A DNA stretch of 64,000 nt from Streblospio benedicti (Eukaryota; Annelida; Polychaeta; Spionida; Spionidae). The translations under genes were made by a program, and so were the position numbers. Where the stretch lies: positions 33,990,561 through 34,054,560 of the forward strand of contig CM032663.1 in assembly GCA_019095985.1 (NCBI GenBank). The letters are read 5' to 3'. The notes under the pieces are model-generated. The model worked only from the letters and a program-made list of their open reading frames with translations. It was not told where the DNA came from and made no database searches. Of the stretch, positions 1 to 12,300 are shown piece after piece. Each line of letters starts with the position of its first letter. Position 1 is the stretch's first letter.

Positions 1-433
1 AGGGCTTTGTTGGCGGTTATTGTAAGCTGCACTAAATGTCGCGTCATAACTTCTATGGTTCCAGTATGGCCTTGGGTAAATACACAGCTGAAGAATTAGT
101 GCCAGTGTTTTAGTCTTGTTTTGTTCATTATATTTATTTAATCTTGTTTTTGCTTAAACCTACTTTTATATACTTTTTTTCTTTTTTTTTCTTTTTTTTG
201 GGGGGGTGGGGGTGGGGGGTGGGGGTGGGGGGCCTGGGGCGTGAATGGGTGGTGTCAGAATACATGTATAAATCTTTGGAGAGAGGTTGATAACAATCAA
301 TAATGTTTACAGACTATTAAGACTATTATGTAGGCGTGACACTATATCTATACTAAAGCAAGCCCTACCATCGGTCTACATGGATCTCTATTATACTGCA
401 ATACATTCAGTGTTACTATATCTACCTATGTAG
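1..433. other. Upstream non-coding DNA, no gene seen
   Basis: AT-rich sequence with a T-rich to G-rich transition near 176-236. No coding signal was recognised. Confidence 0.5.
198..236 (+). repeat. G-run tract, possible G-quadruplex
   Basis: After a run of T, five blocks of 5-7 G are separated by single T residues, then GG-CC-TGGGG follows. Spacing fits an intramolecular G-quadruplex on the + strand. Simple-sequence origin is the default explanation. Confidence 0.6.
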
Positions 434-896
434 TCCGGGGTGGGTGGGTGGGGGGCACTTCCATAGATAGGTCAAAGGGTATGCTCCCCCCGAATGACTC
501 ACCTTTTTCACCCTCCCTAGCAGCCATGAATACATATTTTTCACTTTCCAGCAGCTATAAAATGGCATTTTATAATGCCCAGCAGCTATGAAAAGTCTAT
601 GTTAGGACAGCAGGTATAAAGTACCTCTCTTCACATCTCAGGCTTCTCATTTGGCATTTTCCACGTGTCATTTTAAATACCAAGAAACAAGGCATGTCAA
701 AAGCTAAGGGGGTGTAAATCTAACGGCAGCTATGAAATACCTAATTTTTGTCATATCCAGCTATGAAACAGGCTTTCTTGATGTAATTTAGCTATGAAAT
801 TGTGCCCCGAAAATTTTTTTTGGGGGGAGGGGTTGGGGGGGGGGGGCATCCTCGGCTGATATCAAGGGATGTAACCCCCCTCCCACCCCTGATCCC
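434..896. repeat. Interspersed repeat with G/C-rich ends and a CAGCTATGAAA motif
   Basis: The interior repeats variants of CAGC(A/T)ATGAAA about seven times (near 520, 549, 579, 608, 726, 759 and 790). The left end (GGGGTGGGTGGGTGGGG) and right end (CCCCCCTCCCACCCC) are imperfect inverted complements, so the whole may be a small non-autonomous DNA element. No coding capacity. Boundaries are approximate. Confidence 0.45.
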
Positions 897-1549
897 AGGG
901 CGAGTAGCCCAGTAGGAATTTTACCAACACAGAAATTGCTATTTCAAAATGGCCGCTAAGATAGCTACTGTCCACAGTTGTCAGAAAGTCATGAGAACCA
1001 AACCAATCATCATAAAGCATTGAATGATACATCATTTTCAACTGAGTTAAGTAGCGTCCTTTAAGTGGAGAGAATCACTAGGATAGACTTAAGTTACGTC
1101 GAAAAACTAAATTAATCCTTGGTTATTCCTTACTTGCTCGAGTAACATAAAACGTTAGACGTAACTAAACATTTCGGCAGTAGCGCTTGTGATTGGTTTG
1201 ATTAAAAAAAAATTGGTTGGATTTAAAAAAAATCAATTTCCACGAACATTAGGGGCGTTGAATCATGGCTATATACTGTGTATATAGCTGTGACTTATGA
1301 CGATGCAAGTTAGCTTAAAAACATGTTTTGACAAAAATTTATTCAAATTATTACAGTATTCAACTAATGTAATTGTATAGCAAATGAAACCAAATCATGA
1401 ATGCAATTTGCCATATGCTTTTCAGTGGCATTACCAATCCTAAAACATGCGTTATTTCATCACTTACTTTTAACCTCCGAACCATCCATCAGTAAAGCAG
1501 CGCATTCATCATGTGAAAGTAACAGACCATACGACAAAGTCACGTCCCG

Positions 1550-1620
1550 TGACGTCCACGTGGCCACTGTTTACTTCCGGCACAGCATCACGTGTCACGA
1601 CACGTGAACGATACGTCATA
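1550..1620. promoter_or_regulatory. CACGTG (E-box) cluster with CRE-like sites
   Basis: Three CACGTG boxes lie at 1557, 1589 and 1601. The last two form an inverted pair, CACGTGT-CACG-ACACGTG. CRE-like TGACGT (1550) and ACGTCATA (1613) flank them. The density of CpG-containing sites in otherwise AT-rich DNA suggests a bHLH/bZIP-bound element, 4.5 kb upstream of the start codon. Function is inferred from motif content only. Confidence 0.45.
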
Positions 1621-2263
1621 AATGGACGAGCAGCGGTGTCAGCGGTGTATACCGATACAACATTTCGGAAATTCGAAAATCTGTGAAACCGCTGTATGAC
1701 GTATCATCCCTGGTTTGGAAAAAATGGATTGACTATTTGGATTAATTGTAGTATCAGATGTAGGCTATTATCAAATCATTACACAAAGCTTCACTGACAT
1801 GACTTACGAAGAAAAAAAAGTAGAGTAATGCGTGAGAAATGTCAACTACTGTTTAACGTAATTCACTCCAGTCACAAACTTATGATTCATTCTCTTTTAT
1901 GTGCTTTTTAGAAGATGCATCACGATGCCATGGAATTAATACAGTGAAGGGTATGATACAGTGTGACCACGATTACTGTTGGCATGGCAACTGACCAATT
2001 TGTCTCCATTTTAAACCAATTTCCATTGCAATCAGCCGCCTTATAATCGGTTGGAAAGGAACGCCAAATAGGCAGGACTGAGGTTTGCCAGTGCGACAGG
2101 GATGAAAGAGTCAGGCCATTGGGCTACTGGAAATGTCATTATATTAACTGAAAACTATTGCTTACGCAACATTTAAACAGACATGTTTAGTTTGTTGTCC
2201 AACTCTTTGAATGTACAGGCCGAAATAATTAACGTGAATGAAAAGTAAAGAACAAACTAGGTT

Positions 2264-2312
2264 CTGGGGCAGATCCAGATTTTCAGAGAAAGGGGTGGCC
2301 CTTTTGTGTGTT
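2264..2312 (+). mobile_element. Fragment of the GCAGATCCAGG-ended element family
   Basis: GGGGCAGATCCAGATTTTC followed by an A/G-rich run matches the left ends of the fuller copies at 6401 and 21219. No matching right end was found, so this is a truncated copy. Confidence 0.45.
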
Positions 2313-4260
2313 CTAGTCCGGGAGTATTCACCAAACTCCATTTCCCCAGTGCTTTTGATACTGTAATTAATATGAATTTTATCAGATTATCTCTGAGTGG
2401 TACTACATTTGACACGATTGACCACTCTAGTGAGGTTCACTGTATCACTGTTCATCAGCGCACCTGACAAATCATCCCGGATCAACCTAATCCTCTTGCC
2501 AATTCACTGCCTTCTTCTGATGCATTTTAAATTAAAGCCTGACAGATAAAGGATGATAACGGCTAATTTTGTCTGGCAAAAGCAGCCTTTGTCATTCAGA
2601 GGAGGATTAGTAAGGAGTCTGTGTTAAATCGTTTGCAGACTTGGCAATTTGGTGGGATAACATTTAAGATGGTGGGAATAGAGTATATCTAACCTATTTC
2701 AATGCAGTACACGTATGTTGTAAATGGAATTGTGCTATGTCCGCAAGTAGGATACTGTACAAAACATGTTTTACAGTTATTATAATTGAGTTACTAATTC
2801 CGAGATATGCATGCAGGAATTCACCCTTTAATAATACAAATGAACATTATATTGGCTTTTCTATTAGGAAACCTTCACAAACCCCAACAAATCACATTCC
2901 CTCCCAAGGCACTCAGCAAGTGCGTGCGCCATAACCAGTGTATTAGCGAGGTAACCCCCATCACAAGTTCACAACCTTGCCTACAAGTGCAGAAAAGCAA
3001 GGCTCCTATAACCTTCCAATAACTCACCCCTTGCGTTTTGAATATTTCCGATCATGTACATGTACTTTCTGAGGTGTCCTGGATTAAAAAAGACTATAAC
3101 ATAAACATAAGTGAACGGACATTTTCCGGGTATTTCACCTGCACGGTTCTTGTGTTGGCTTTGTATGCAAACTCTTTTTTCAAGCCATTCGAACACTTTG
3201 ATGTGTTTAAAAAAGTATATTTTGCATACACAGTGCAATTTTCCAGTATCACCTCTTTATTATCCTCCTTGTACTGTTATTTTATACGCATTAGCTGATT
3301 TAATCTTATGCCAATAATAATAAATTAGATTGAGCTCTTCAACGACACGGTATTTCTTGTAGTTGCCCTCGCTTATGATGATTATTTCCTGTCCTTTCCC
3401 AGTTACGCCTCTTAAATTGGCAAAAATGACAGCTTCATTATGAATACGTAAAGCTCACATTTTTACATGTCAAATTGTAAGCCAACACCACATATATCTC
3501 GCAAAGCAAGGCCATTTCTCTTACAGGAGGAAGATGTAAAAATGCTGCCAGATAATAGTTTCCTTCCTTGCTGCAATAAAGATTTCATACGTAGATACAC
3601 ACCCCATTATATGGGACGGTACCGCAATATACAAAGAATAATTTGTAGACGCACTCCCATCATACAGCATGTATAAGCATACGCTTTTCACACGATGATA
3701 TAGCTTGCCAGGGTATGCATAAGTGAGAGGTTGATCATTTGCTACCCAGGTAAATTAACACTGCAGCATTCGTAGAGTATTGTAATAATTTACAATGACC
3801 AAAAATGGAGCCGACAGATACATCTTACGTGTTAAATATAATGCTATAAGTAGGATCTAAAACTAGTATCTGTAATTTTGATATACATGTATATGCAGTT
3901 GTTCATGTAATGGTGTTGATTTTACTTTTTTCGCGCTTTTCAAAGGGATTAAAGTAGACTTATTAATCATATAGTTTGATTTATGTCATTCAATATCAAA
4001 GTATTTTTTATCAATGAAGCAAATATAGAGCACACTAAATTTGCAATTGGGCTGATCACATGTAGATGTGTATATGCTAACAATAAAGTAACATCCGTAA
4101 ATCATAAAACTATAAGCAATCCATTTATAATGGCTCCAAAACATTTGACAACGTGTCCTGCCTGTGTAGTTATTTATCGCAAAACTTATGTTACTTCGAC
4201 CAGATGAAAAGTCAACACGTAGAGATCATTAGAGGAAACAATAGCGTGCTAGGAAACGAT

Positions 4261-4350
4261 ACTAAATGCGCGCGCACGATCTCTGCGGCGGAAGTATGAT
4301 CTAAGGTGACAACCACGCATGCGCTTTAAGTGAGAACGAGGCTGTCATAA
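4261..4350 (+). promoter_or_regulatory. CpG-rich patch with ETS- and NRF1-type sites
   Basis: GCGCGCGC (4268), CGGAAGT (ETS-type, 4289-4295) and CGCATGCGC (NRF1-type, 4316-4324) fall within 60 bp, about 1.9 kb upstream of the start codon. Such combinations are common in CpG-type promoters. It is a candidate promoter or 5' non-coding exon for the receptor gene, but I found no convincing donor joining it to exon 1. Confidence 0.35.
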
Positions 4351-5503
4351 AAACCGGATAGTGAGAGAGCTGCTAGAGTTACAGGATATGGACGCTAAAT
4401 GCAGGGTCACGCTCTGTTCTGGCAGGGTTGGACACAGTATTTGGAGTATGAGTATCAGTATGATTACAGCAACAATAGTTTTGTAATTCATGCAACTGAT
4501 ATTTTCGTACCAGTGGTAACATTTAAAATGGGGTATATGGAGCACATGAGCGACATATCATTGATCGTAGTTATCATACTCTTCTTAGTGGATGGTTCAT
4601 ATAACAATTACATTATATGAATTAATATATGTATGAATACTATGGTAGACTGTCAAAACGACTATCACATATTGAATACATCGGGCGCATTCATCCATTC
4701 AATAACCTTTTATAACAAATGCTACTTTGAAATTTAATCAATTTAGTTTTCTTTCAACATCAGTGAACTAGTCTGCTGCTTGTGTTTAATCTCTATCACC
4801 ACAGTCATGTAGAATAATAGCATATTTGATTGCATTGTTTCATGCCCGTCAAAACAAACATTTAAAAACTAGGACATATGCATATGTGTACTCGTAATCC
4901 TAATACTTGAGTATATATAGGTTCTTTATTTTACACAAATGTAAATATATACAGGGTGATGCAAAACTATATTGTTTGCTGATGCATTTATGAGGGACAC
5001 CTCGTGGAGCTGTGATTATTTGTGTTTGGTCTGTACACAGACTTTTTTTATTGATTTTGCCCACGTGTTTACATCAATGTATTTCATTGTGTACACACAA
5101 ACTTGCACACTTTGTGCTTCATTACTTGTATGAGTGTTTTTTCCACTATAACACTAGAAAATGCTCTAAGGCTAACATAACCTTTTAGCATTGGATTGCA
5201 GTGTTTTATTCACTGTGCCGAATTTGTTATGAGCTACTTTGAAATAATCAGAATTATTTCATGCACATTTTTATATATTATACTGATGCCTCTTATTCCT
5301 CTCATGGTTTAGAGTGCACATCTTCCCCTTGTGAGAGATTTCGAAGTCTACCAATTATTGCCTTTCACAATCAAAATAATCACAGTATCTTTAAATACAA
5401 GATTATGATACATTAACAAGCATATCTAACCTTTATGCTACAATACCCCTCACTAGCCACTCACTGAAAGGCATGTAATACAGCTTTCATCAGCACATTA
5501 TAC

Positions 5504-5880
5504 ATGTTACAGTAAATCTGTGAAATCAGACATTTCCATGATATCATCAAATAATAATGTATTGTAATACAATTTAAAAAATTGTGATATTCATATTGCA
5601 CTGAATGTATATGATAAGCAATAGTTCCTTACAAAACATTGCATCTTAGACATCTTTGGCATGTTTGAAAAGAAACATAGACACTGAAATATGAAAACGC
5701 CATTCAGGTGTTTCATGAAATAACTAGAGTGTCATTTCAGTAATTACATGAAATCCATGACCAGCCACCTAGAGATTTTTAGAAATTCATGAAATCCCTA
5801 AGTGAAACAGTGATTTCATGAATTCTCTGAAACTTTTAGAATTTCACGAAATCCCTGATTTCACAGATTTACTGTAACAT
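5504..5880. mobile_element. 377-bp inverted-repeat element (MITE-like)
   Basis: The first 26 bp (ATGTTACAGTAAATCTG...) and last 26 bp (...CAGATTTACTGTAACAT) are perfect reverse complements. The 4-bp sequence ATAC flanks both sides and may be the target-site duplication. The interior repeats CATGAAATCC/GATTTCATGAA motifs in both orientations and has no coding frame. It ends 286 bp before the start codon, so it may lie in or near the promoter or 5' UTR. Confidence 0.8.
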
Positions 5881-6190
5881 ATACATACAACACTCGCTAA
5901 CTGCCCCATCCCACGTCCCATTCATGCTACCGCACTGACAGTCATGGACTACCTCACCCATCTAACAATCTTCATCATCAGTTTATATACAATACTCACC
6001 AACTCCCCCCCTCCTGTTCCAGCCATCCTGTCGCTTATAGCTTACAATCCAGCTCCCGCGCTTGCACGAACTGACAGACACGGACTACTTTTCCCCATAA
6101 AACCCTTCACCAGCATCTCATATATACCTTTAACATTCACTAACTCCCCCACCTCTCCTTCCAGTCATGCTGCCGCTCATGCTTCCCGCG
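5881..6190 (+). repeat. Decayed tandem array running into the start codon
   Basis: Three related units can be aligned. Each has a TATATAC / CACTC / AACT-CCCC block followed by (C/T)CATNCTNNCGC: at about 5924 (TCATGCTACCGC), 6024 (CCATCCTGTCGC) and 6166 (TCATGCTGCCGC, the real start). Unit starts are 101 and 142 bp apart. Units 2 and 3 share the CTCC..TTCCAG context, and units 1 and 2 share ACTGACAG-ACAC/TCAT-GGACTAC. Diverged, but similarity at several points argues against chance. Confidence 0.55.
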
Positions 6191-6347
6191 CTGCTGCTGC
6201 TGACGGCCGCCGGAGCCACGCGGCTGTCTGCGTACCGCGCGGCCGGCGAGGAGCCGCGCACGTGCCTGGAGGCGCGCGTGCGCTGCCTGGGCGACACGGC
6301 GTGCCGCGCGCTGCTCAACGCCCTGCCAGACCTGTGCGACGAGCAAG
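6167..6347 (+). CDS. GFRα-like exon 1: signal peptide and first half of module 1
   Basis: Encodes residues 1-60 plus one base (ends phase 1; donor AAG|GTACGT). The ATG at 6167 is the first Met after an in-frame TAA at 6131. The product begins with a leucine-rich stretch (MLPLMLPALLLLTAAG) typical of a signal peptide, probably cleaved near residue 22. It then enters module 1 with Cys 33, 40, 46 and 57 in C-x6-C-x5-C-x10-C spacing. The exon is very CpG-rich compared with its surroundings. A CAG just upstream (6162-6164) could be the acceptor for a 5' non-coding exon; I could not identify such an exon. Confidence 0.88.
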
Positions 6348-9300
6348 GTACGTGCCGCCCACACTCTAGCTGCCAGATTGGCGTTTTTATGTATACTAGC
6401 CACTTGCAGATCCAGGTTTTCAGAAAAAAGGGTGGGGCTTTTAATGCAAGGGATCTCATGACATGGTATGCACGATTGATAGCAAACACGCCAAAAACGC
6501 TATGAAAATATGGTAGCCAGTTTAAAAAGCGGGGGCGCTCGTCCCCTGGCTTTGCAAATGCTAGCAAGAAGCTAGCACACGTGCTGTAGTTTCTTCTGCA
6601 AGAATGACTCGATCTTGACAAGATTTTTTTTTATTAGCAGATTAATTATTTATATTGAAGTGTAACAACGACTTTTCTCGATTTCTCCTACAGTTATGCT
6701 CTTCTGTATTAGATGAAATCCTATCCAGAAAATAACTATGACCCAAACCTGGATAGATGAACCGTTTTTGCATGCGTTTTTGTGTATTTGCACATATAAG
6801 CAAGGGTTTGCTTTTTGCAACAATGAATCCGATTTCAGCTAATCTTCTCAGAATATATCTCGTGAGTGAAGATGAAAACTCAACTCAACGGTGGTCGCCG
6901 CAAGGTGTGGTGAGGTCTGCGGCGACGGCGTTTTCCGCATGCATTGACAAAAAGTACAGTTGTGGGCACATACGCACGGGCCTCTGCGTTTACGGTCTCC
7001 GCACTGCCTCCTTACGGTTACGGCCATGACGCAGGGTGGTCGTAAGAAGAAGTTTGGCAAGCCAAACTTCTTCTGCGGCCACCGTACGGCCTTGATAAAA
7101 GTGTACGTTTGCCGCACTGTACACTCACGGATCGTTACGATTTCTGTGCGTTTTTGGTCGTAGACTGGCTGTAGACAAAACCTTGCGGTGGAATGTGCCC
7201 CCTCGCTTAAAAACTTAAAACGACTCCGGATAGAAAAATAGTAACCATGACGTTAACAATGTTCTGCTATTATGTTATTAATGAGGTAGCAAAAAGGTGA
7301 ATAAAAAGGTAGACATACGCATGCAGTGATGCACATAAAAAATAATGTTAGGGTCATGTCATGCATATCGCAATAAACGCATTAGGTCTTTAGTTCCTGA
7401 CAAGGCCTTTTGTCTTTGAGAGGCATCATCTCTTATTTCATTAAAACAGCATGGTGCCAAAAGAGATAAACCTATGGGTCGGCATGAAACGTTGATTGCC
7501 AGTGAGATTACTGAAATAAAGGAGGAATGAACACACGGAATACGTAATTGCAAGGAGCTATACCCAGTGCAAAGTCAGGATCCAATCTCTCCAAATCCTT
7601 TCATTTATTATCCCAGCACAATGACAGCTTGCAGTATATGAAAAAATGCTGTGTGTATGTATAGTACGGATTATTTGCCTGGAGCCCCAATACAAACATG
7701 TTTCCATTGGGCCAGTGTACAAATTTACAGACCTACTTTCTTTTGTATTTCTATGAACTCCACCCACTAATGGATGATACCATTTTATACACACCATACA
7801 CAGCACACGATAAGCTGTACTTGAGTCCAAGCTGGAATGTAACAAATCTACTTGTCCAAATGAATTCCTATAGTAGTAACTCAAATCAACAGAAGCCTCA
7901 TCCAATGCGTGCGTGGGCTAAACATATATACAGGGGCAAAATGAAATGTGCTCTTTTGTAATTTGTAGCAGAAGTCATAGTCAAATCACCTCCTCCCACT
8001 CATGTGTACGCAGGAGCAGCACCACTGACCCACCCATTGACTGAATGTGTATTATTTTCTTTTGATGCACCATCATTCGCATCTACACGAAACAGATTTT
8101 TACACTGTGAATTGGAGTAGCATAGTCTGTAGAAAGGTCTTCGGTTTAGGTAGTCCCTTAAATACATTGCATTTCACTGTCCACAAAATAAAGTACTAGC
8201 CCAAGCCGTACATCAAACCAGACCCCTATAAACACCCCTACTGAGGTCATGGTTCATCTGAGGGATGGCCAACGGACGGAATTCCATGTATCTTGATCCA
8301 CCCAGTCTGCCCCAAAGGTGGATGGATTTATATCCATGGCCGGAGCAGGTCATTTCCTTTGTAAGATTCTTTGTCTGATGCACATACTGCAATGGATGCC
8401 TGGACGGAGTTTTTGTTTTTGAATGTCATCTAGGATGAATGTTTTTGTACAATGTTTGTACATGGAATAATGAATGTAATTGAGGATGACCTTTTGCAGC
8501 AGAGGGTTTATTTGGAAGAGATTGGGTTGCATTGGGTTTGGGTTTCCAATTGTACGATTTGGATATGTGGATTCTGGTATTACATTTCAGTTTTAATTTA
8601 ATTCACAGCGGTGTTATATTGGGATGCATGTGTGTCGTGCATTACTGGATATAATGGATGATCAGTTTATATTATACATTCTATGTATTCAATTGCACAA
8701 TATTGCACATATGCACATAACCTGCACACACGAATAATAATGATCCACTGGTCTATATTTTGTTTTACTTTTTTAATCAGTAAGTTTACTGTTTACTTGG
8801 GAGAGATGGAGGTAAGAAAGTTTTTTTGCCTTATTATACTGTCATGACTTACTGGTAACGAGTATCAAGTCCTATGAATCATTGACTGAGCAATATTCAT
8901 CGCCAAAATTTACAGACTATAGTATCCAGACTAACCTGTAATTGCCAGTCATTTGTCTAGTACGCCAAAAATAAAGAACAATACCCTGCAAAGAGTAGTT
9001 ATAATTGCCGTTGACAGATGGAGACACATGGTTGGCGGTGCGTCTATATACATCATCGGTGCAACAAAAAAGAGGACACTGCATTCTCTTAGGAGAGACA
9101 TACATGGTTTGCAACCACAAAGTACCGGTACATAAAGTTCATAGGTGATGCCAGCGTAGCTTTTGTTTATGATTTGACGTTACAGCTGAGCGCTGGCCCA
9201 CGCTAGCCATACTTTATTTGTACTAGAGCAATGTCCTAAAAGTAAAAAAAAATCAGAACAACAATAAATACTACTCAAGACTCCATCATGTTGCTTTTGC

Positions 9301-12300
9301 ATGTATTACAAAACTGTAGCTTTTAGCTGGTAATTGCTGATGGATTTGGGGATTGTGTGCAAATACTCAAAGTTCTTTAGGTGATTCGTGTTCTGCAATG
9401 GCTTCTTCTACTTGCATCATTTTGCAATAATAATGTTACTTATTGACAAAACATCTTAAGTTTTATGGGATAATTAATTGAATATTGTGGATGTTGTTCA
9501 GTTTAATTTCAATTCTATTTATGTGAGTCACATAATGATATCTGCTATCATGACTAAGTTCTTGCAGATCATCATATGGACAGTACTTGTGAGCATCAGG
9601 GTAGGGCTCGAGTCTAAGCATGCACCGGTGGTGGGTATTGAGTATAGAAATTGTTAATCGTAATCAACATGTGCCAGTGTTGGAATGCTATACACACATG
9701 CACGTTGGCATGGACATAGTTTGTCAGGTGCAGGCCTAGTTTTAAAAGATTGGTACTAGTTTACGAAATACAACGCATGAAAAGCTACAAAATCGAATGG
9801 GATGGCCCGAATCCAGGGCAAAACAATAGGCCAATCGCCATGCATCATCCTCAATTCGCGTGTAGCAGCAGCATATCCCTAAAATGGGGTAATTGTTGAT
9901 GGATGGACAGATGGGGTGGATAACAGAGATTTGTCACGGGGCCGGAAGAGGCGATTGCTCATGACAAACTGATGGCAAGGTCAGGCAGAGGTCACGAGAG
10001 GTCTAAAAGGTGTATTAGTTTGAAGATTAGACTGCCGGCGACGCCTAGTGAGTGCATAGGTTATTTATAGGCATGTGTTTATCAAGGGAATGTTGTGCAA
10101 GCTTATAAACATTTTGTGAGGCATGTCTGGACCAAGATGTCAGAGGTATTGTGTATTTGAGTATTTGAAATCCAATAGCGCTGGTATAGAACTATAGTAC
10201 TCGTCGCCAGTAATCAATTACTGTTTGATGTTTCAGAAGTGCTCTACAATGAGAACATTATGCATGAGGGGTTGATTATGCCACCAGACATAGCAATACT
10301 CATATAGCGATTAGATGCAACACTGGCAAATCATCAAATTGGCTTTTAGTTGCATTAGCTTTCGTATCCTAGATACACATAAGAAGATAGTGGTTAAAAT
10401 GATTAGATGTCACTTCCTGTCACCTTTCAATTGCAATTATTGCATTGATGACGTATTGGAAGATAGTGCACTGTTATTTCAATATGCATTTAATTAACCT
10501 CTTGGCCCCTTCAACTGACTTGTTATCAATCACCAATACAATTCTAATAGCAACCATGAACCAAACAGGTTCAATAATTCATTGTAGATTTCTGCCAATG
10601 ATTACTCTTATCATTACGCCGCATTACATTACAAAAGGCCATTTCTAGACAATTGTTCGTACATTGCATTCACTGGACCATAACTGATGCACCACTGATA
10701 ACAACAGGTAAGCTGGATCTATAGTTTGCAGATATGGACTAGGGATATTTGAAGATATGTGTTATAAATTCACAAATCGACAAAACCAACAAAATGACGG
10801 CCGTTTTATGTAAAATGGTGATTACAAGACACATGTATGAAAATTCTAAACAGGTACAGAATATCTGATGCCAATGCAATGTTTACTTCAGTATCAGCGC
10901 ATATTTTTACTGTTGGTTTGTTTATAATTTAAATGCCTGTCATATTGCTATTTAGATAGCAATAAATGCAAAACTACAACAACGAACCCAATTGGACACA
11001 ATGCACAAATTACATATATACTTCATCCTCCCCCCCTCTCTTTTTTGTCTATCAAACTGGTCCCCTTTTAAATATTTTAACCATGCACTCACCACCATCT
11101 CTCAGATCACTTATTTATTTCATCATAATGGTCTTATCAGTACGTCCTCTGTCAATGGCAGCTCCGGAGGTTGCCACTAGTTCAGCCCCCCCTCTTTTGT
11201 CTATCAAAAGTCTTTCATAATTTTGATAACTGTCCTTGATCACTCGTGCCCACACATGCAGTCAATTCAAGTATTAATGTTGTAGAGCCTTGGAATGGTC
11301 CATCTAACCCTTCTTGGAAATATTGGTCATGAAAGAACTCAAACATAAAAATGGAAGGAATAGTGGTCATGAGTTTGAAGAACTCAATTTAGAGCACCAT
11401 AGGCATTTTAGGTCATGAGTTTGAACACTCAGTTCACAGCACCGTGGGCGCTTTTTCACAAAATAAACGGGGAAACCGTCATATTTTCATGGCCTTTCAA
11501 GCATCTCCGTGGGCTTTAGTGTACCCAAGACTCATGAAATCATATGTTTGCACACCTAAACATTTCCTCCTCTAAAAATCCCGGATCTGTCCGTAATCTG
11601 GGGCGGCAGGCAGGTATCGTACAACCGGTTCACACGAAGTCATTGGACGCACTTATGTCAGCCATTGTGGATATGCAAATGTGACCTTTCAATTAGAGGT
11701 GAGCGTGACACGCTAGACTAAATGTCCCGCCACGCAATAGTCTAATCAGCTAACGAAGCCTGATGTGACTCTTTTGTGCCCCTTTTTCTTCTATGCAAAT
11801 ATCTTTAGAGACTTAGCTTTTTAAAACGTCTTTCATGTGGAATTGGCAGCGTGGCTCTGAAGGTTTTCTTGATGCAAATGGTTTCCCGCAGAATGATTTT
11901 GTTTACGAGATTTGAAATGTCAGCCCTTGAGCTAAGTTTCTTTAACTATGTATAAAACACACCCAAAGTATTGGAAGACATGTTACGTGGTCAACTTTAA
12001 TTNNNNNNNNNNNNNNNNNNNNNNNNNNNNNNNNNNNNNNNNNNNNNNNNNNNNNNNNNNNNNNNNNNNNNNNNNNNNNNNNNNNNNNNNNNNNNNNNNN
12101 NNCGTATGTACCCACTATCATGGCTATGCTTGTTCCATACGAATGTCCTGACTAGCTAACCATCAATCAGCATATATAACCTCCATCTACATCTAGTCCA
12201 GATCTCGACTGATCCAATTTTCTAGTGATAAATGTCACAACTCTTCCGTGCATATAGGTTACAGCAGCAGCGAATTACAGACGAAGGACACTGTAAGTCA

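Larger units (their letters stand above)
897..5503. other. Upstream non-coding region
   Basis: About 4.6 kb without a recognisable gene. Open frames are all under about 90 codons, in several overlapping frames, and lack codon bias or family resemblance. Two CpG-bearing patches (1550-1620 and 4268-4340) are described separately. Confidence 0.6.

Noticed and set aside
12269-12290. Possible micro-exon between GGTTACAG and GTAAGT
   Set aside because: No polypyrimidine tract, and the exon 1 to exon 2 junction already gives a complete ten-Cys module without it.
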